NCBI GenBank assembly: GCA_032622095.1
Contig: CP136066.1
Coordinates: forward strand, 49,762,911 to 49,826,910
Direction: 5' to 3'
DNA from: Siphonodentalium dalli
Lineage: Eukaryota > Mollusca > Scaphopoda > Gadilida > Siphonodentaliidae
Length of the DNA: 64,000 nucleotides
Made by a program: the position numbers and the translations under genes. Of this stretch, positions 33,631-44,510 are shown one piece after another. The notes beneath the pieces were generated by a model. It made no database searches and had not been told where the DNA came from. It worked only from the letters and a program-made list of their open reading frames with translations. Within the stretch, counting starts at the first letter, position 1; each line of letters opens with the position of its first letter.

Positions 33631-33882
33631 ACAGGGCATAACTGTAACTATCACAATGGAAGCTTCCAGTTCAATCGATCTGTTTGATACATTTATAAAT
33701 ACATGCCACTGTTTATCTTTGTATAATAAAATGTCATCTCGCTGGTGGTGACACGAGTTTTCAGTCAGGTGGGATTCAATTTAATAGTCAGAGGGATCAT
33801 ATCATTCATATGAATATACTATAGCTGCGTCCCTATCTCCCATGATCGGTATAATGCATGGGGTGCAAGCCTGCTGTCTTAA

Positions 33883-34396
33883 TCTCATATATATTTTGAA
33901 GACCTCTGTCTGTATGTATGTTTGTTTGTTTGTCTGTCTGTCTGTCATTTATACAAATCTACGATTCTCGACCGATCGGGACGAAACTTGGTCCATGTGT
34001 GTAGTTTGACCAGGCGGTGAACGTTGTCGTATTGTCATGCCCGTGCGGCGCCCGCTTCGCGCATGCGCAGACGAGATCTCGGAAACGGGTGGAGCTATCA
34101 ACTTGAAATTTGGTATGTGAATGTATCTTGCCCCGGATACCAATTTTATCGGGTCGCCGAGCACGTGCGACGCCAGCTTCGCGCATGCGCAGACGAGATC
34201 TCGGAAACGGGTGGGGCTATCGACCTGAAATTTGGTATGTGAATGTATTTTGCCCCGGATACGAATTTTATCGGGTCGCCGAGCCCGTGCGACACCAGCT
34301 TCGCGCATGCGCAGACCAGATCTCGGAAACGGGAAGAGCTATCGACTTGAAATTTGGTTTTTGAATAGCCCGGACAACGTCGGGCTCATCGGCTAG
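33883..34396 (+). mobile_element. Helitron-like element H1 of a head-to-tail array (family 1)
   Basis: Starts A|TCTCATATATATTTTGAAGA with a GTTTGTTTGTCTGTCTG microsatellite. The body contains three roughly 110-bp subunits, each with CTTCGCGCATGCGCAGAC, GAGATCTCGGAAACGGG, CTATCGACTTGAAATTTGG and CCCCGGATACGAATTTTATC. It ends with the hairpin AGCCCGGACAACGTCGGGCT (34367-34386), a 6-nt spacer and CTAG. A TC start, a terminal hairpin and a CTRR end are Helitron signatures. It encodes no Rep/helicase. Open frames on both strands (up to 119 codons) arise from stop-poor subunits. Confidence 0.85.
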
Positions 34397-35021
34397 TCTC
34401 ATATATATTTTGAAGACCTCTGTCTGTATGTATGTTTGTTTGTTTGTCTGTCTGTCTGTCTGTCATTTATACAAATCTACGATTCTCGACCGATCGGGAC
34501 GAAACTTGGTACGTGTGTGTAGTTTGACCAGGCGGTGAACGTTGTCGTATTGGCGAGCCCGTGCGGCGCCCGCTTCGCGCATGCGCAGACCAGATCTCGG
34601 AAACGGGTGGAGCTATCGACTTGAAATTTGCTATGTGAATGTATCTTGCCCCGGATACGAATTTAATCGGGTCGCCGAGCCCGTGCGACGCCAGCTTCGC
34701 GCATGCGCAGACGAGATCTCGGGAACGGGTGGAGCTATCGACTTGAAATTTGGTATGTGAATGTATCTTGCCCCGGATACCAATTTTATCGGGTCGCCGA
34801 GCCCGTGCGACGCCAGCTTCGTGCATGCGCAGACCAGATATCGGAAACGGGTGGAGCTATCGACTTGAAATTTGCTATGTGAATGTATCTTGCCCCGGAT
34901 ACGAATTTTATCGGGTCGCCGAGCCTTGAAATTTGGTTTTTGAATAGCCCGGACAACGTCGGGCTCATCGGCTGAAATTTGGTTTTTGAATAGCCCGGAC
35001 AACGTCGGGCTCATCGGCTAG
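34397..35021 (+). mobile_element. Helitron-like element H2 (family 1) with duplicated 3' terminus
   Basis: Same head, microsatellite and subunits as H1, starting at the base after H1's CTAG. The final 46-48 bp, including the AGCCCGGACAACGTCGGGCT hairpin, occur twice in tandem (34928-34973 and 34974-35021). The first copy ends GGCT followed by GA, the second ends GGCTAG. Confidence 0.85.
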
Positions 35022-35531
35022 TCTCATATATATTTTGAAGACCTCTGTCTGTATGTATGTTTGTTTGTTTGTCTGTCTGTCATTTATACAAATCTACGAT
35101 TCTCGACCGATCGGGACGAAACTTGGTACGTGTGTGTAGTTTGACCAGGCGGTGAACGTTGTCGTATTGGCGAGCCCGTGCGGCGCCCGCTTCGCGCATG
35201 CGCAGACGAGATCTCAGAAACGGGTGGAGCTATCGACTTGAAATTTGCTATGTGAATGTATCTTGCCCCGGATACGAATTTTAACGGGTCGCCGAGCCCG
35301 TGCGACACCAGCTTCGCGCATGCGCAGACGAGATCTCGGAAACGGGTGGAGCTATCGACTTGAAATTTGCTATGTGAATGTATCTTGCCCCGTATACGAA
35401 TTTTATCGGGTCGCCGAGCCCGTGCGACGCCAGCTTCGCGCATGCGCAGACCAGATCTCGGAAACGGGTAGAGCTATCGACTTGAAATTTGGTTTTCGAA
35501 TAGCCCGGACAACGTCGGGCTCATCGGCTAG
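35022..35531 (+). mobile_element. Helitron-like element H3 (family 1)
   Basis: Begins TCTCATATATATTTTGAAGA directly after H2. It contains three subunits like H1 and ends with the same hairpin and CTAG at 35528-35531. Length 510 bp. Confidence 0.85.
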
Positions 35532-36260
35532 TCTATTATATATTTTGGAAGATCTGTCTGTTTGTCTGTGTGTGTGTCTGTAATCGATGGATACGAAAAC
35601 GGCCGAGCCGATTTCGATGAAACTTGGTATGTGGGATGTTTTCGGCCGGGGAGTGACATGGGCCTATTAATTTGCCCGTGCGACGTGACAATCGGGTAAT
35701 TTCAAGGTCAAACGCACGAATATCACGGGATTTCGATGAAACTTGGTATGTGGGGGTACCTTCGGCCGGGGAGTGGCATAAACCTATTAATTTGCCCGTG
35801 CCACGTGACATTGAACTTGAAATCGGGTCATTTCAAGGTCAAACGCCCGAATATCACGGAATTTCGATGAAACTTGGTATGTGGGGGTACTTTCGTATGG
35901 GGAGTCTCATAAGCATATTCATTTGCCCGTGCGACGTGACATTGACCTTGAAATCGGGTCAATTCAAGGTCAAATCGCCAATTTCGATGGGATTTCGACG
36001 AAATTTGAATACATAGGGTTACTATTGTCCACTGAGTGTTTTGGACGGGTCGAGTCCTGACCCCGACCTGACTTTGACCTTCAAAATGTTGAATTCGAGG
36101 TCAAATCGGGTAAAACCGGATGGATTTCGACGGGTACTTTTGTCGGGTACTTTTGTCCGGGCAGTGTTTTGGACGGGTCAAATCGTGACCTCACCTGACC
36201 TTGGCCTTCAAAATGGACAATTCAAGGTCAAAACCCGGACGAAGTCGGGTCACCTTCTAG
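35532..36260 (+). mobile_element. Helitron-like element H4 (family 2)
   Basis: Begins TCTATTATATATTTTGGAAG with GTCTGTTTGTCTGTGTG, then ATGGATACGAAAACGGC and GAGCCGATTTCGATGAAACT. The body repeats CTTGGTATGTGGGGGTAC, GAAATCGGGTCATTTCAAGG and TTTTGGACGGGTC. It ends CCCGGACGAAGTCGGGTCACC TTCTAG. The head and terminal hairpin resemble family 1, but the body differs. Confidence 0.8.
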
Positions 36261-36731
36261 TCTATTATATATTTTGGAAGATCTGTGTGTGTGTGTGTCT
36301 GTAATCGATGGACTCGAAAACGGCAGAGCCGATTTCGATGAAACTTGGTATGTGGAGGTATTTTCGGCCGGGGAGTGACATAGGCCTATTAATTTGCCCG
36401 TGCGACGTGACAGTGACCTTGAAATCGGATCAATTCAAAGTCAAATCGCCAATTTTTATGGGATTTCGACGAAATTTTATATATAGGGTTACTTTATTCC
36501 TCTGAGTGTTTTGGACGGGTCAGATCGTAACCCCGACCTGACCTTGACCTTCAAAATGATGAATTCAAGGTCAAATCGGGTAAAACCGGATGGATTTCGA
36601 CGGGCACGTTTGTCGGGTACTTTTGTCCGGGCAGTGTTTTTGGACTGGTCAAATCGTGACCCCACCTGACCTTGACCATCAAAATGGACAATTCAAGGTC
36701 AAAGCCCGGACGAAGTCGGGTCACCTTCTAG
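36261..36731 (+). mobile_element. Helitron-like element H5 (family 2)
   Basis: Same head as H4 (TCTATTATATATTTTGGAAG, GTGTGTGTGTC, ATGGACTCGAAAACGGC), a shortened body and the same CCCGGACGAAGTCGGG hairpin and TTCTAG end. It starts directly after H4. Confidence 0.8.
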
Positions 36732-37372
36732 TCTATTATATATTTTGTGAAATCTGTGTGTGTGTGTCTGGCTGTCTGTTCGCGATGGACTCGAAAACGG
36801 CTGAGCCGATTTCGATGAAACTTGGTATGTGGGGTACTTTCGGCCTGGGAGTGGCGTGGGCCTGTTAATTTGCCCGTGCGGCGTGACCTTGACCTTGAAA
36901 TCTGGTCATTTCAAGGTCGAACGCCCGAGTATCACGGGATTTCGATGAAAATTAGTGTCTAGGGATACTTTCGTATGGGGAGTGTCGTAAGCCTATTCGT
37001 TTACCCGTGCGACGTGACATTGACCTTGAAATCAGGTCAATTCAAGGTCAAATATCGATGTTTTATGGGATTTCGACGAAATTTGATACGTAGGGTTACT
37101 TTTGTCCACTGAGTGTTTTGGACGGGTCTAATCGTGACCTTGACATGACCTTGACCTTCAAAATGATCAATTCAAGGTCAAATCTGGTAAAACCGGATGG
37201 ATTTCGACGGGTACTTTTGTCGGGTACTTTTGTCCGGGCAGTGTTTTGGACGGGTCAAATCGTGACCCCCACCTCACCTTCACCTTCAAAATGGACAATT
37301 CGAGGTCAAATCGCGCAATTCGCCGAAAAGCAGAGGGGAAACAGCCCGGACGAAGTCGGGTCCACCAGCTAG
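36732..37372 (+). mobile_element. Helitron-like element H6 (family 2)
   Basis: Head TCTATTATATATTTTGTGAA, body as in H4. The end is AGCCCGGACGAAGTCGGG, then TCCACCAGCTAG at 37361-37372, which is closer to the terminus of the 16652-17151 copy. The base after the array is T, as expected downstream of a Helitron. Confidence 0.8.
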
Positions 37373-39562
37373 TATATCTATATTTGCGAATGTCTGTCTG
37401 TGTTCTATAGACATTCACAGGGGACCATCTAGGTGACACCAAAGGGTTCTGCTATGGGTAACTTTTTTACGAGAAAGATAATGTGCGGGCTAGAATGTTC
37501 TAAAGGGACGCCGTTGTTGTCATGGGCAGAACAGGGGGAGGGGCTGAAATATCTTTTGTTGCCGATTGCCACAAAATTTATATATAATAATTCCCATGAT
37601 ATGAGGCATCTAATGGTGTGGTTTAGATGTGTCAAAAGTGGCGCCGTTCGCGTCAGGGATACACGGGAGGGGAGAGGGGCACCAAAATTGATAAAACTAA
37701 TTTTAGCGCCGATTTCCGCCAAATTGATATATATTATTCTCCATAATACAACGAATCTAATTATGTGATTTAAAGGCGCCAAATTGATGAAAGATTGTGG
37801 GAGGGGGGGGGGGGGCACTAAATTTGATAAGAGTGGTTTCAGTCGCCGATTGCCACCACACCTATACAATATCATCCCCATAGTATGAGGAGTCTAGTTG
37901 TGTGGCTTAAATCTTTCAATGGGCGTCATTCGAGTCAGGGGTGCACTGAAAGGCAGAGGAGCACCAAGATTGATAGGCAATATTTTTAGCGCCAATTTCC
38001 ACCAAAGTGATACACAGTCTTATATAGTGATACGAGGAGTCTAATCGTGTGATTTACAGACGCCATATCGGTGCTGTTTGGGTGAGAGATGGGGTGGGGT
38101 GGACACTAAATTTGATCAAAATTTGTTTAGTCGCCGATTAGCACCAAACTTATAAATAGTGATCACCATGATATCAGGAGTCTAATTGTGTGGTTTAAGG
38201 ATGTCACAAGTGAGGTCATTCGAGTCAGGGATGCATAGAGGGTGAGAGGGACACACACAAAGATAAACAGTATGTTTAGCGCCGATTTCCACCAGACTGA
38301 TACATATTCTTCTTCCTGATACGAGGTATCTAATCGTGTGATTTAGATACGCCAAATTGGTGCCGTTTGGGCGAGAAATATGGGGGCCCTGAATTTGATA
38401 CGAGTTTGTATAGATATATTTTGAGATATTACATTTTGAAATATTAAAAAACTTTGGCAAAACATGCATCTGATCCATAACCTACACGTGGGTCACGTGG
38501 TGTGTTTTTGGTTAACCCATTACTTGGTAACGCAGGATAAAATGGCTAACCCAATTTTTGATATGCCTGTTGTATTACGTTATTGGTGTAACCAATTGTA
38601 TATATATTTGCATTCCCGTAATGAGTCTAAGTGTGTGGTTTAATGATGACTAAAGTTGCGCCGATTGAGTCAGAAATAGGGACGGGAGAGTCACAAAAAA
38701 CTGATAAAAAAATATGTTTAGTGCCAATTACCATCAAATTCATACACGTCTTTCTCAAATGATACGAGGAATCAAATCGTGCGTGTTAAAACGTATAATG
38801 GGCTAGCAAAAATGATACATAGAAGAAAGCGTTAAACATATATTTATCATTTTATTTAAGATATACACATATTCTTGCAAACAGGGAGACATCGAACCGT
38901 CAGAGGATTGCATATTAGAATGGATCATGTATATATTATAACACAATTGAATCTGTTCCATTCAATATAGTTTCCACACACAAATTTACAATAAACCACT
39001 AAAATCTCGCTCTGTCGGGCACATGTAGCTGCTATACTTGCATAGCAACATTTTTTTAAACTGAGAATATTTCATCAATGTAATAGCGTGACGAACCGAG
39101 GAGCACCTGGATATTTCTTTAAAACATCTGTATCTTCATGCAGATATGATAGCCAGGTGTCCTCAAAATCTTAGTCTAACCCACTAAATCGATTGATACA
39201 TCTCTATGTATGTATAACCTAATTGTCGTATTTTATTTTTGCGAACTAATGTATTTATGATGTTCATGTTTCATGTCATAACGTCTGACGTATACGCAGT
39301 TGTAAATGAATAAATACGTCTTTATTGGTGGAACGGATTAATCGCGATAAACAAAATGACAATCGACACGGTGAGACACTACTTTTATTCCATGTTTTTC
39401 ATGTTTCATGTTTTGTGATGCTATTTGGATATGTAATTTATGAGAATACATGTATGAATACGTCTAACACGTGTAACAATTTCTCTATTCTCACCAAATA
39501 TCCACAGCATGCAGAGGGTTTCGCATCACTTTAACCTGGGCAACGCCGGGTAACCCTGCTGG
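37373..39562 (+). mobile_element. Large HINE/Helentron-like element with tandem 140-150-bp repeats
   Basis: The head TATATCTATATTTGCGAATG with GTCTGTCTG follows the H6 terminus directly. About eight diverged units contain GCCGATTTCCACCAAA, GATACGAGGAATCTAAT, GTGTGATTTA and GTCAGGGGTGCAC. A unique stretch follows. The tail reads TTCTCTATTCTCACCAAATA, GCATCACTTTAACCTGGGCA, ACGCCGGGTAACCCTGCTGG, where CTGG fits CTRR and CCTGGGCAACGCCGGG can form an imperfect hairpin. The 150-codon frame at 37429-37881 is in the tandem units. No Rep/helicase was seen. Confidence 0.65.
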
Positions 39563-40090
39563 TATAATATATAAACGCAACCAATAAACGCAATGTTTAT
39601 ATTACACACGTGTCAATGTGTTGAGCTAATACACACAAGGACACGTGTTGGGCCTATTGCAGTTTACGTACGCATGGGCACGTTTATGGAAGGTATGTGC
39701 TTTTTATCATAAGCACGTCAATGTGTTTATGTAAATGTGTTTAGGTAAATGTATTTAGGTAAGTATGTTTAGCTGTATGTGTTTATAGCTGAATAATCTA
39801 CTGCAGTGGAAATAATGTTATTAATGGTAATGGAAAAGTAATGGTAATAATACAGTATATTTTCTAAAGATAGGAAATACTTGTTCTAAGCAAGAATTAA
39901 ACTTCATTAATAGTAAGAAAAACTATGATGTTCTACAAGCGATCACAAATTTTCCAGAACGAGAGCAGAAAACAGAGTCAAGAAAATGTTTCGTACGAGC
40001 AGAATTGGGCAGATTCCCAGTTATACATGACGCGATTATACAACAATATAAGTATATGAAAAAAAAAGGTTTCTAATTCTCCACCAAGGT
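39563..40090. other. No gene; short GTGTTTA(G/T)GTAAAT tandem tract
   Basis: GTGTTTATGTAAAT, GTGTTTAGGTAAAT, GTATTTAGGTAAGT and ATGTTTAGCTG follow each other at 39730-39782, a 14-bp degenerate repeat. Nothing else was recognised. Confidence 0.6.
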
Positions 40091-40099
40091 CTCTGAAAC

Positions 40100-40450
40100 A
40101 TGATGCATACATCGAATCACTTGAAAATGTGTCGAAATAATTTTGCAATGACTTTTATGGAAAAAATAGTGTCGATATTTCAAATCGTGGGAAACTTCAA
40201 AGAATACAAAAAACAAAGAGCCTGTGTGAAAATTGACACTGGAACATATAGAACAACATATATTAACATCATTAACTCTTTCGAAAAGAAACCGACCGCT
40301 GTCAATAAGTCAAGAACATATAGGTCGTTTAAAGCAAGGTACGAAATGGAGCCATACATTTGCGATACGCGTTCTAATAAAGCGAGAATTATATTTTCGA
40401 GATGACGAATTATGAGAAATTTAGAATCATTATGAAGATTGAACACAAAA
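40100..40450 (+). pseudogene. Possible LINE ORF2 C-terminal remnant
   Basis: The + frame has KSRTYRSFKARYEMEPYICD then RSNKARIIFSR, followed by text resembling RMTNYEKFRI. This recalls the segment TYR-x-FK...E-x-YL...R-x-x-x-x-RFR-S-H that precedes the terminal zinc-binding motif in some molluscan and arthropod LINEs. The zinc motif itself was not found downstream. The resemblance is modest and the antisense frame (40180-40446) is its shadow. Confidence 0.3.
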
Positions 40451-41055
40451 CAACCATTTATGTTACATGTGATATGATCGGTCTTTATTCATTGATCGGG
40501 ATTCCAATAAAAGCAAGTCAATTAATAATTTAACAGATGGATTCATTGTTACGAAGAAAACAGGAAAAACATTCGTTAGGAAACTACATTTTACACGTAT
40601 AGCCACACATGTTACTCATCTAATATATATAGTTAATTGTTTTCAGATTAAATGTATATTATTCATGTTTGCAACTCCCCATTTTTGGTGTATTTTGCAT
40701 TAAATCTTATCTATATATCTATAATTAGAAACCAATTCTAAATTTAAGAACATTTTATTTCAAATTAAGGTAGATTTTTTATTGTTTTCTAGGATACGTT
40801 TGTTTTATAAAACATTTCGGATTGAAACAAAGTTACATGTCCAGGTATACTAGCGACAATACGGAGGCTTATTAATGTTCAGCCCTAAACCTAGACCTCT
40901 ATTGATTACTTGTTTGTTACACATTCCTGGGGATAAAATTAGGTCGATAAATACATCAATACTATATCCCCTCTGTAGAATATAAGCCTTCATTTGCATC
41001 AGTGTTCATCCAGGACCATACCACGCGGTATTCCAGTGCTCATGTTCGATATACA
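40451..41055. other. No gene seen
   Basis: Very AT-rich sequence without recognised features. Confidence 0.5.
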
Positions 41056-41400
41056 GTACAAGGCCCGTGGTTTTTTACATGTCCACGGAAGACCCCGCGC
41101 GATTTTTCCGTGTTCAAAATCTAAACTCGCCAAGAACACGGTCTGGGTAAACGTGTTCAATCGTGTTCAGATTTTGAACACGCTCTGATCACGTTTGAAC
41201 ACGCTCTGATCACGTTTGAACACGGAACATCCACGCTATGATCACGGTACGACGAACGGGTGACCACGGCCAAATGATCACGTTTGAACACGGAAATCCA
41301 CGCTATGACCACGGGTGACCACGGCCATACCACAGGTGACCGCGACATGAACACGGAGGAACATGGCTGAACACGGAAACATCGCTGGCGGCCGGAGCTT
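41056..41400 (+). repeat. GAACACG/GACCACG-rich element, copy 1
   Basis: Begins ACAGTACAAGGCCCGTGGTT. It then contains more than fifteen words of the type GAACACG, GATCACG, GACCACGG and CCGTGTTC in both orientations, including a short tandem GAACACGCTCTGATCACGTTT. The reverse complement of 50550-50590 begins with the same boundary, TACAGTACAAAGCCCGTGGTT. Noncoding. Several half-sites resemble steroid-receptor half-sites (GAACA), but this is a property of the repeat word and no regulatory role is claimed. Confidence 0.75.
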
Positions 41401-41431
41401 GGCAAGCCGCGGTGGCAGAGCTCGCGGTGTC

Positions 41432-41800
41432 CGTTACGTAATTAATTATCACCTCCCTAGTCCAAAATATATTCTCGAAATTGCTGCTCAAATTGGCAAA
41501 TGAGCAGCATCATTTTATTTAACCGAAATTTTATCGAAATTCAACCCGTCGATTGTAAAAATTGGCCAAGAGAAAGTAAAGCTACCAATATACCGCGATT
41601 ACTCATAAAAAATAACTAATATATGGGAGTCGGAGGGAGTCGGAATGGTACCGATACACATGCATTATTTCAAGAAGGGTGCTAACTTAATACTAAACTC
41701 TAATATTTTGACAGGAACATATGACTATATATATTTATTGAATCTTATAGATTTACATCTTCCTGTTGTTAGATCGAAAATATCTTGACGGGACCTTTGA
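41432..41800 (+). repeat. Segmental duplication, copy A
   Basis: GTTACGTAATTAATTATCAC, CTCGAAATTGCTGCTCAAAT, AAATTCAACCCGTCGATTG and TATTTCAAGAAGGGTGCTAA are shared with copies B (44042-44308) and C (46505-46862). The continuation GACAGGAACATATGACTATA..TCTTGACGGGAC is shared only with C. A further piece, GGGTATTTACTGTTATTGAT at 42252, matches C at 46864, so copy A carries about 450 bp (41801-42250) that C lacks. Confidence 0.85.
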
Positions 41801-43211
41801 TAAATGTTCAATTTAGTTTCAATTTAGAATTTGTCTGGTATCAATGTCCGTTTAGTTTTAAACAAACCTTCGAACGTTGTGTCGGATTAGAACCTTTCTC
41901 CAATATATTTACACGAACATATGAATATTTAATATGTATTAAAATAATAATATATTCTGACCTGATATAATTCGCTTCATAGAAACTATTTCGATGGATG
42001 GATGGCTTCGTTTTGCTAATTATTATAATCGATATCCGTAAACAGCGCAGAGGGTTTCAGCTCAAAATGTCCCTATTTTAAATTTGATTTTACTGCAATA
42101 TTTTGTTTACAGAAATATCTTATTATGTTTTATATATATTAAACGACTAAAATATTCAAACTGATAATTGGTCGTTTCAAGCATGGCAATTATGTCCACG
42201 GAAACTTATTTATTGTCAGTTTTGTTAACCTACATGATGTGGGTGGGGTTAGGGTATTTACTGTTATTGATGACCATAAGGCTGCGTTTATACTGCTGTA
42301 GAAATGTATACAGATCTGTATGAAGTCACGTGTCGCGCATTACTGTGATCACAACATGATTACTAATATTGAACGCTCGCTGATCAGTACTCTGGTAATT
42401 GACAATTTACTGCGAGTCGTGTCAGTTTAGGCCAGACATAAACATGTATCAACTATCAGCAGATAACAGCGATTTGGTATGTGCCGCATGTATTTAAAGT
42501 GTACCCTTATACCACTTGATAATGGTTCGAAGAAAGAATGAAAATCATGCAGTTACCCTACAACACCCTTTATTTGACCAAATGTAGTAAAATTTCCAAC
42601 TGATGACAATTCCAATGACAATGTTGACCAATTTAGGACAATATTGTTTTCTTAAATTACATGCAGTTTTTATATATAGCTGTTAGACAATAAATATGAT
42701 GATGATGACTGGCCACGGGGAGGGACCAGGACGCAATCTTTCCAAGTGTTGGACATTTTCAACATGACACCCGCCCCTATGATAAGGTTGGAAAATTTCC
42801 AGCTGATGGCCATTCAAGCCCAAAATTTTGATAAAAAGTAGGAAATTATGCAAATATTGGTCCGAAAACAATACCCCCCCCCCCCCAAATAAAATGTTTG
42901 AAAATCAAACTACAAGATCATTTTCAATCTATTGTTGGTTTGGAAATTACAACTAATGTTGTGTAAGGTATGAAATTTCCAACCGTTGAACAAGTTGCCA
43001 CGTCCCTGTCCGTGTTCAATATTCGAAATACACGGGTTGAAATGACAACGAAAACATTCGCCAAGCCCGAGTAACAATTAATCAAAACTGATTTGCCTGT
43101 CGCAATGCTTCGGCGTTTACCGTGACGTTATCGGACACGATTTTTGCTCACACGAACTAATACCGTTTTCTTTCTGTGTGAATTTCTATATCAACCTGTT
43201 TACACTAGTCT
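41801..43211. other. No gene; weak repetition of AAATTTCCAACYGATG
   Basis: AAATTTCCAACTGATGACAA (42590), AAATTTCCAGCTGATGGCCA (42793) and AAATTTCCAACCGTTGAACA (42974) form a sparse repetition. A C14-like homopolymer is at about 42874-42888. Confidence 0.5.
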
Positions 43212-44308
43212 GCGTGTAGATCTGTGTACATTTCTATAGCAATGTAAATGCACCCTAACCTGCGTGTGTACATTCGACCTCATGTCAAGTGCCCTCCCAT
43301 AAGTTTTACGATAATATTTATTTTTATATACTTTATTGAAATTAATTAACGTATGGGTCAATTCAAGTTTCAACTTTTAAAACACAGTGGCCAGTGATTA
43401 GTTGGTCAGCTGATTATGAAACACCAGTGTTTTGAAAACACATTGGCTTCTTCATAGCATTATGATATAACACCATGCAGACACCATCGAAAACAAAGAG
43501 GTCAGCTAAATTAAGTACAATTAGACAAATAGTGTAGATAAGGTTCGTATTGTGGCTTAGTGTGGTATTGCAAAATTTAGTTTTTTTAATTTAAATTTAA
43601 ATTTTTTTAAATGATTTTTCACCAATGCAAATGAAATAGTCCTGGTAAATTCAAAAAAGAGACTAAAATTAAATTTTATTTTTTGGAAAGTTATATACAT
43701 CAATACAACTATAACGGTAAGTAAAACAAGATCAGTAGGAAGACGACCAATCCTGGCCATACTGGCCCTGTACAAAACAAATTCTCCACTTGTTAAAAGG
43801 GTGCCATTTCCTGCTATGCGTTTCAAAAAGCGGCGATGGGTGAAGTCAGCGAAAAGGAAACCGCCGATTTTTTTTATATGAGATATGGACATTTGTACTA
43901 AATTAACTCATTCGATGTCAGGTTCGGTCGTACCAAGAAGAGGATTGTTCCCCGCCTGTGCATTGGGTATGTGGCATCACAACCACCCGCGCTTACAATG
44001 AAATATATATTTATATTGGAGGAGGAGCTCGTGGTGTGTGCGTTACGTAATTAATTATCACCTCCATAGTCCAAATTATATTCTCGAAATTGCTGCTCAA
44101 ATGGCAAATGAGCAGCAACATTTTATTTAACGGAAATTTCATCGAAATTCAACCCGTCGATTGTGAAAATTGGCCCAGAAAAAGTAAAGACACCACCACA
44201 CCGCGATTATTCATAAACAATAACTTATATATGGGAGTCGGAATGGTACCGATACACGTGCATTATTTCAAGAAGGGTGCTAACTTAATACTAAATAAAT
44301 CGAATATA
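43212..44308 (+). repeat. Segmental duplication, copy B
   Basis: Nearly identical to 45443-46760. Shared blocks include GTAGATCTGTGTACATTT, CAAGTGCCCTCCCATAAGTT, GATCAGTAGGAAGACGACC, GGCCATACTGGCCCTGTAC, AAGCGGCGATGGGTGAAGTC and the copy-A module. The - frame at 43557-43892 (111 codons) and the + frame at 44090-44338 lie inside. In copies A and C these frames are shifted or interrupted, so they are not supported as genes. The copy ends where a reverse family-R repeat begins. Confidence 0.9.
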
Positions 44309-44510
44309 TGGTACCGAGATGTAAATATTTACAATTGAGCGTAGTTCAGACGATGTTTTCTATGTAGTGTTACGGTCGATTTGATTCAGATTTTCGGTGA
44401 TGTTAGTATAATGTTACATTCATCCAGTTGACATAGCACCTGAATGCTAACTTATCAGTTTAACGCCCCCGAAAGTTGTCCATAATATGTCTTTAACGGT
44501 ATCGTCTCGG
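44309..44510 (-). repeat. Dispersed repeat family R, copy 3 (reverse orientation)
   Basis: Read on the - strand it gives AGACATATTATGGACAACTT, then AGCATTCAGGTGCTATGTCA, then AATGTAACATTATACTAACA and ATTGTAAATATTTACATC, parallel to the first half of 4393-4761. It abuts copy B of the segmental duplication. Confidence 0.7.

Noticed and set aside
33949-35583. Repeated 60-127-codon frames on both strands
   Set aside because: They arise from CG-rich subunits of Helitron-like elements (GCGCATGCGCAGAC) and are the same text in several copies.
41160-41390. Cluster of steroid-receptor response elements (GAACA/TGTTC)
   Set aside because: The words are the building blocks of a repeat with an inverted second copy; half-site matches follow from that and do not indicate an enhancer.
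43557-43892. 111-codon minus-strand frame as a gene
   Set aside because: In the nearly identical duplicate C the frame is interrupted by the 278-bp insertion, and no homology is recognised.
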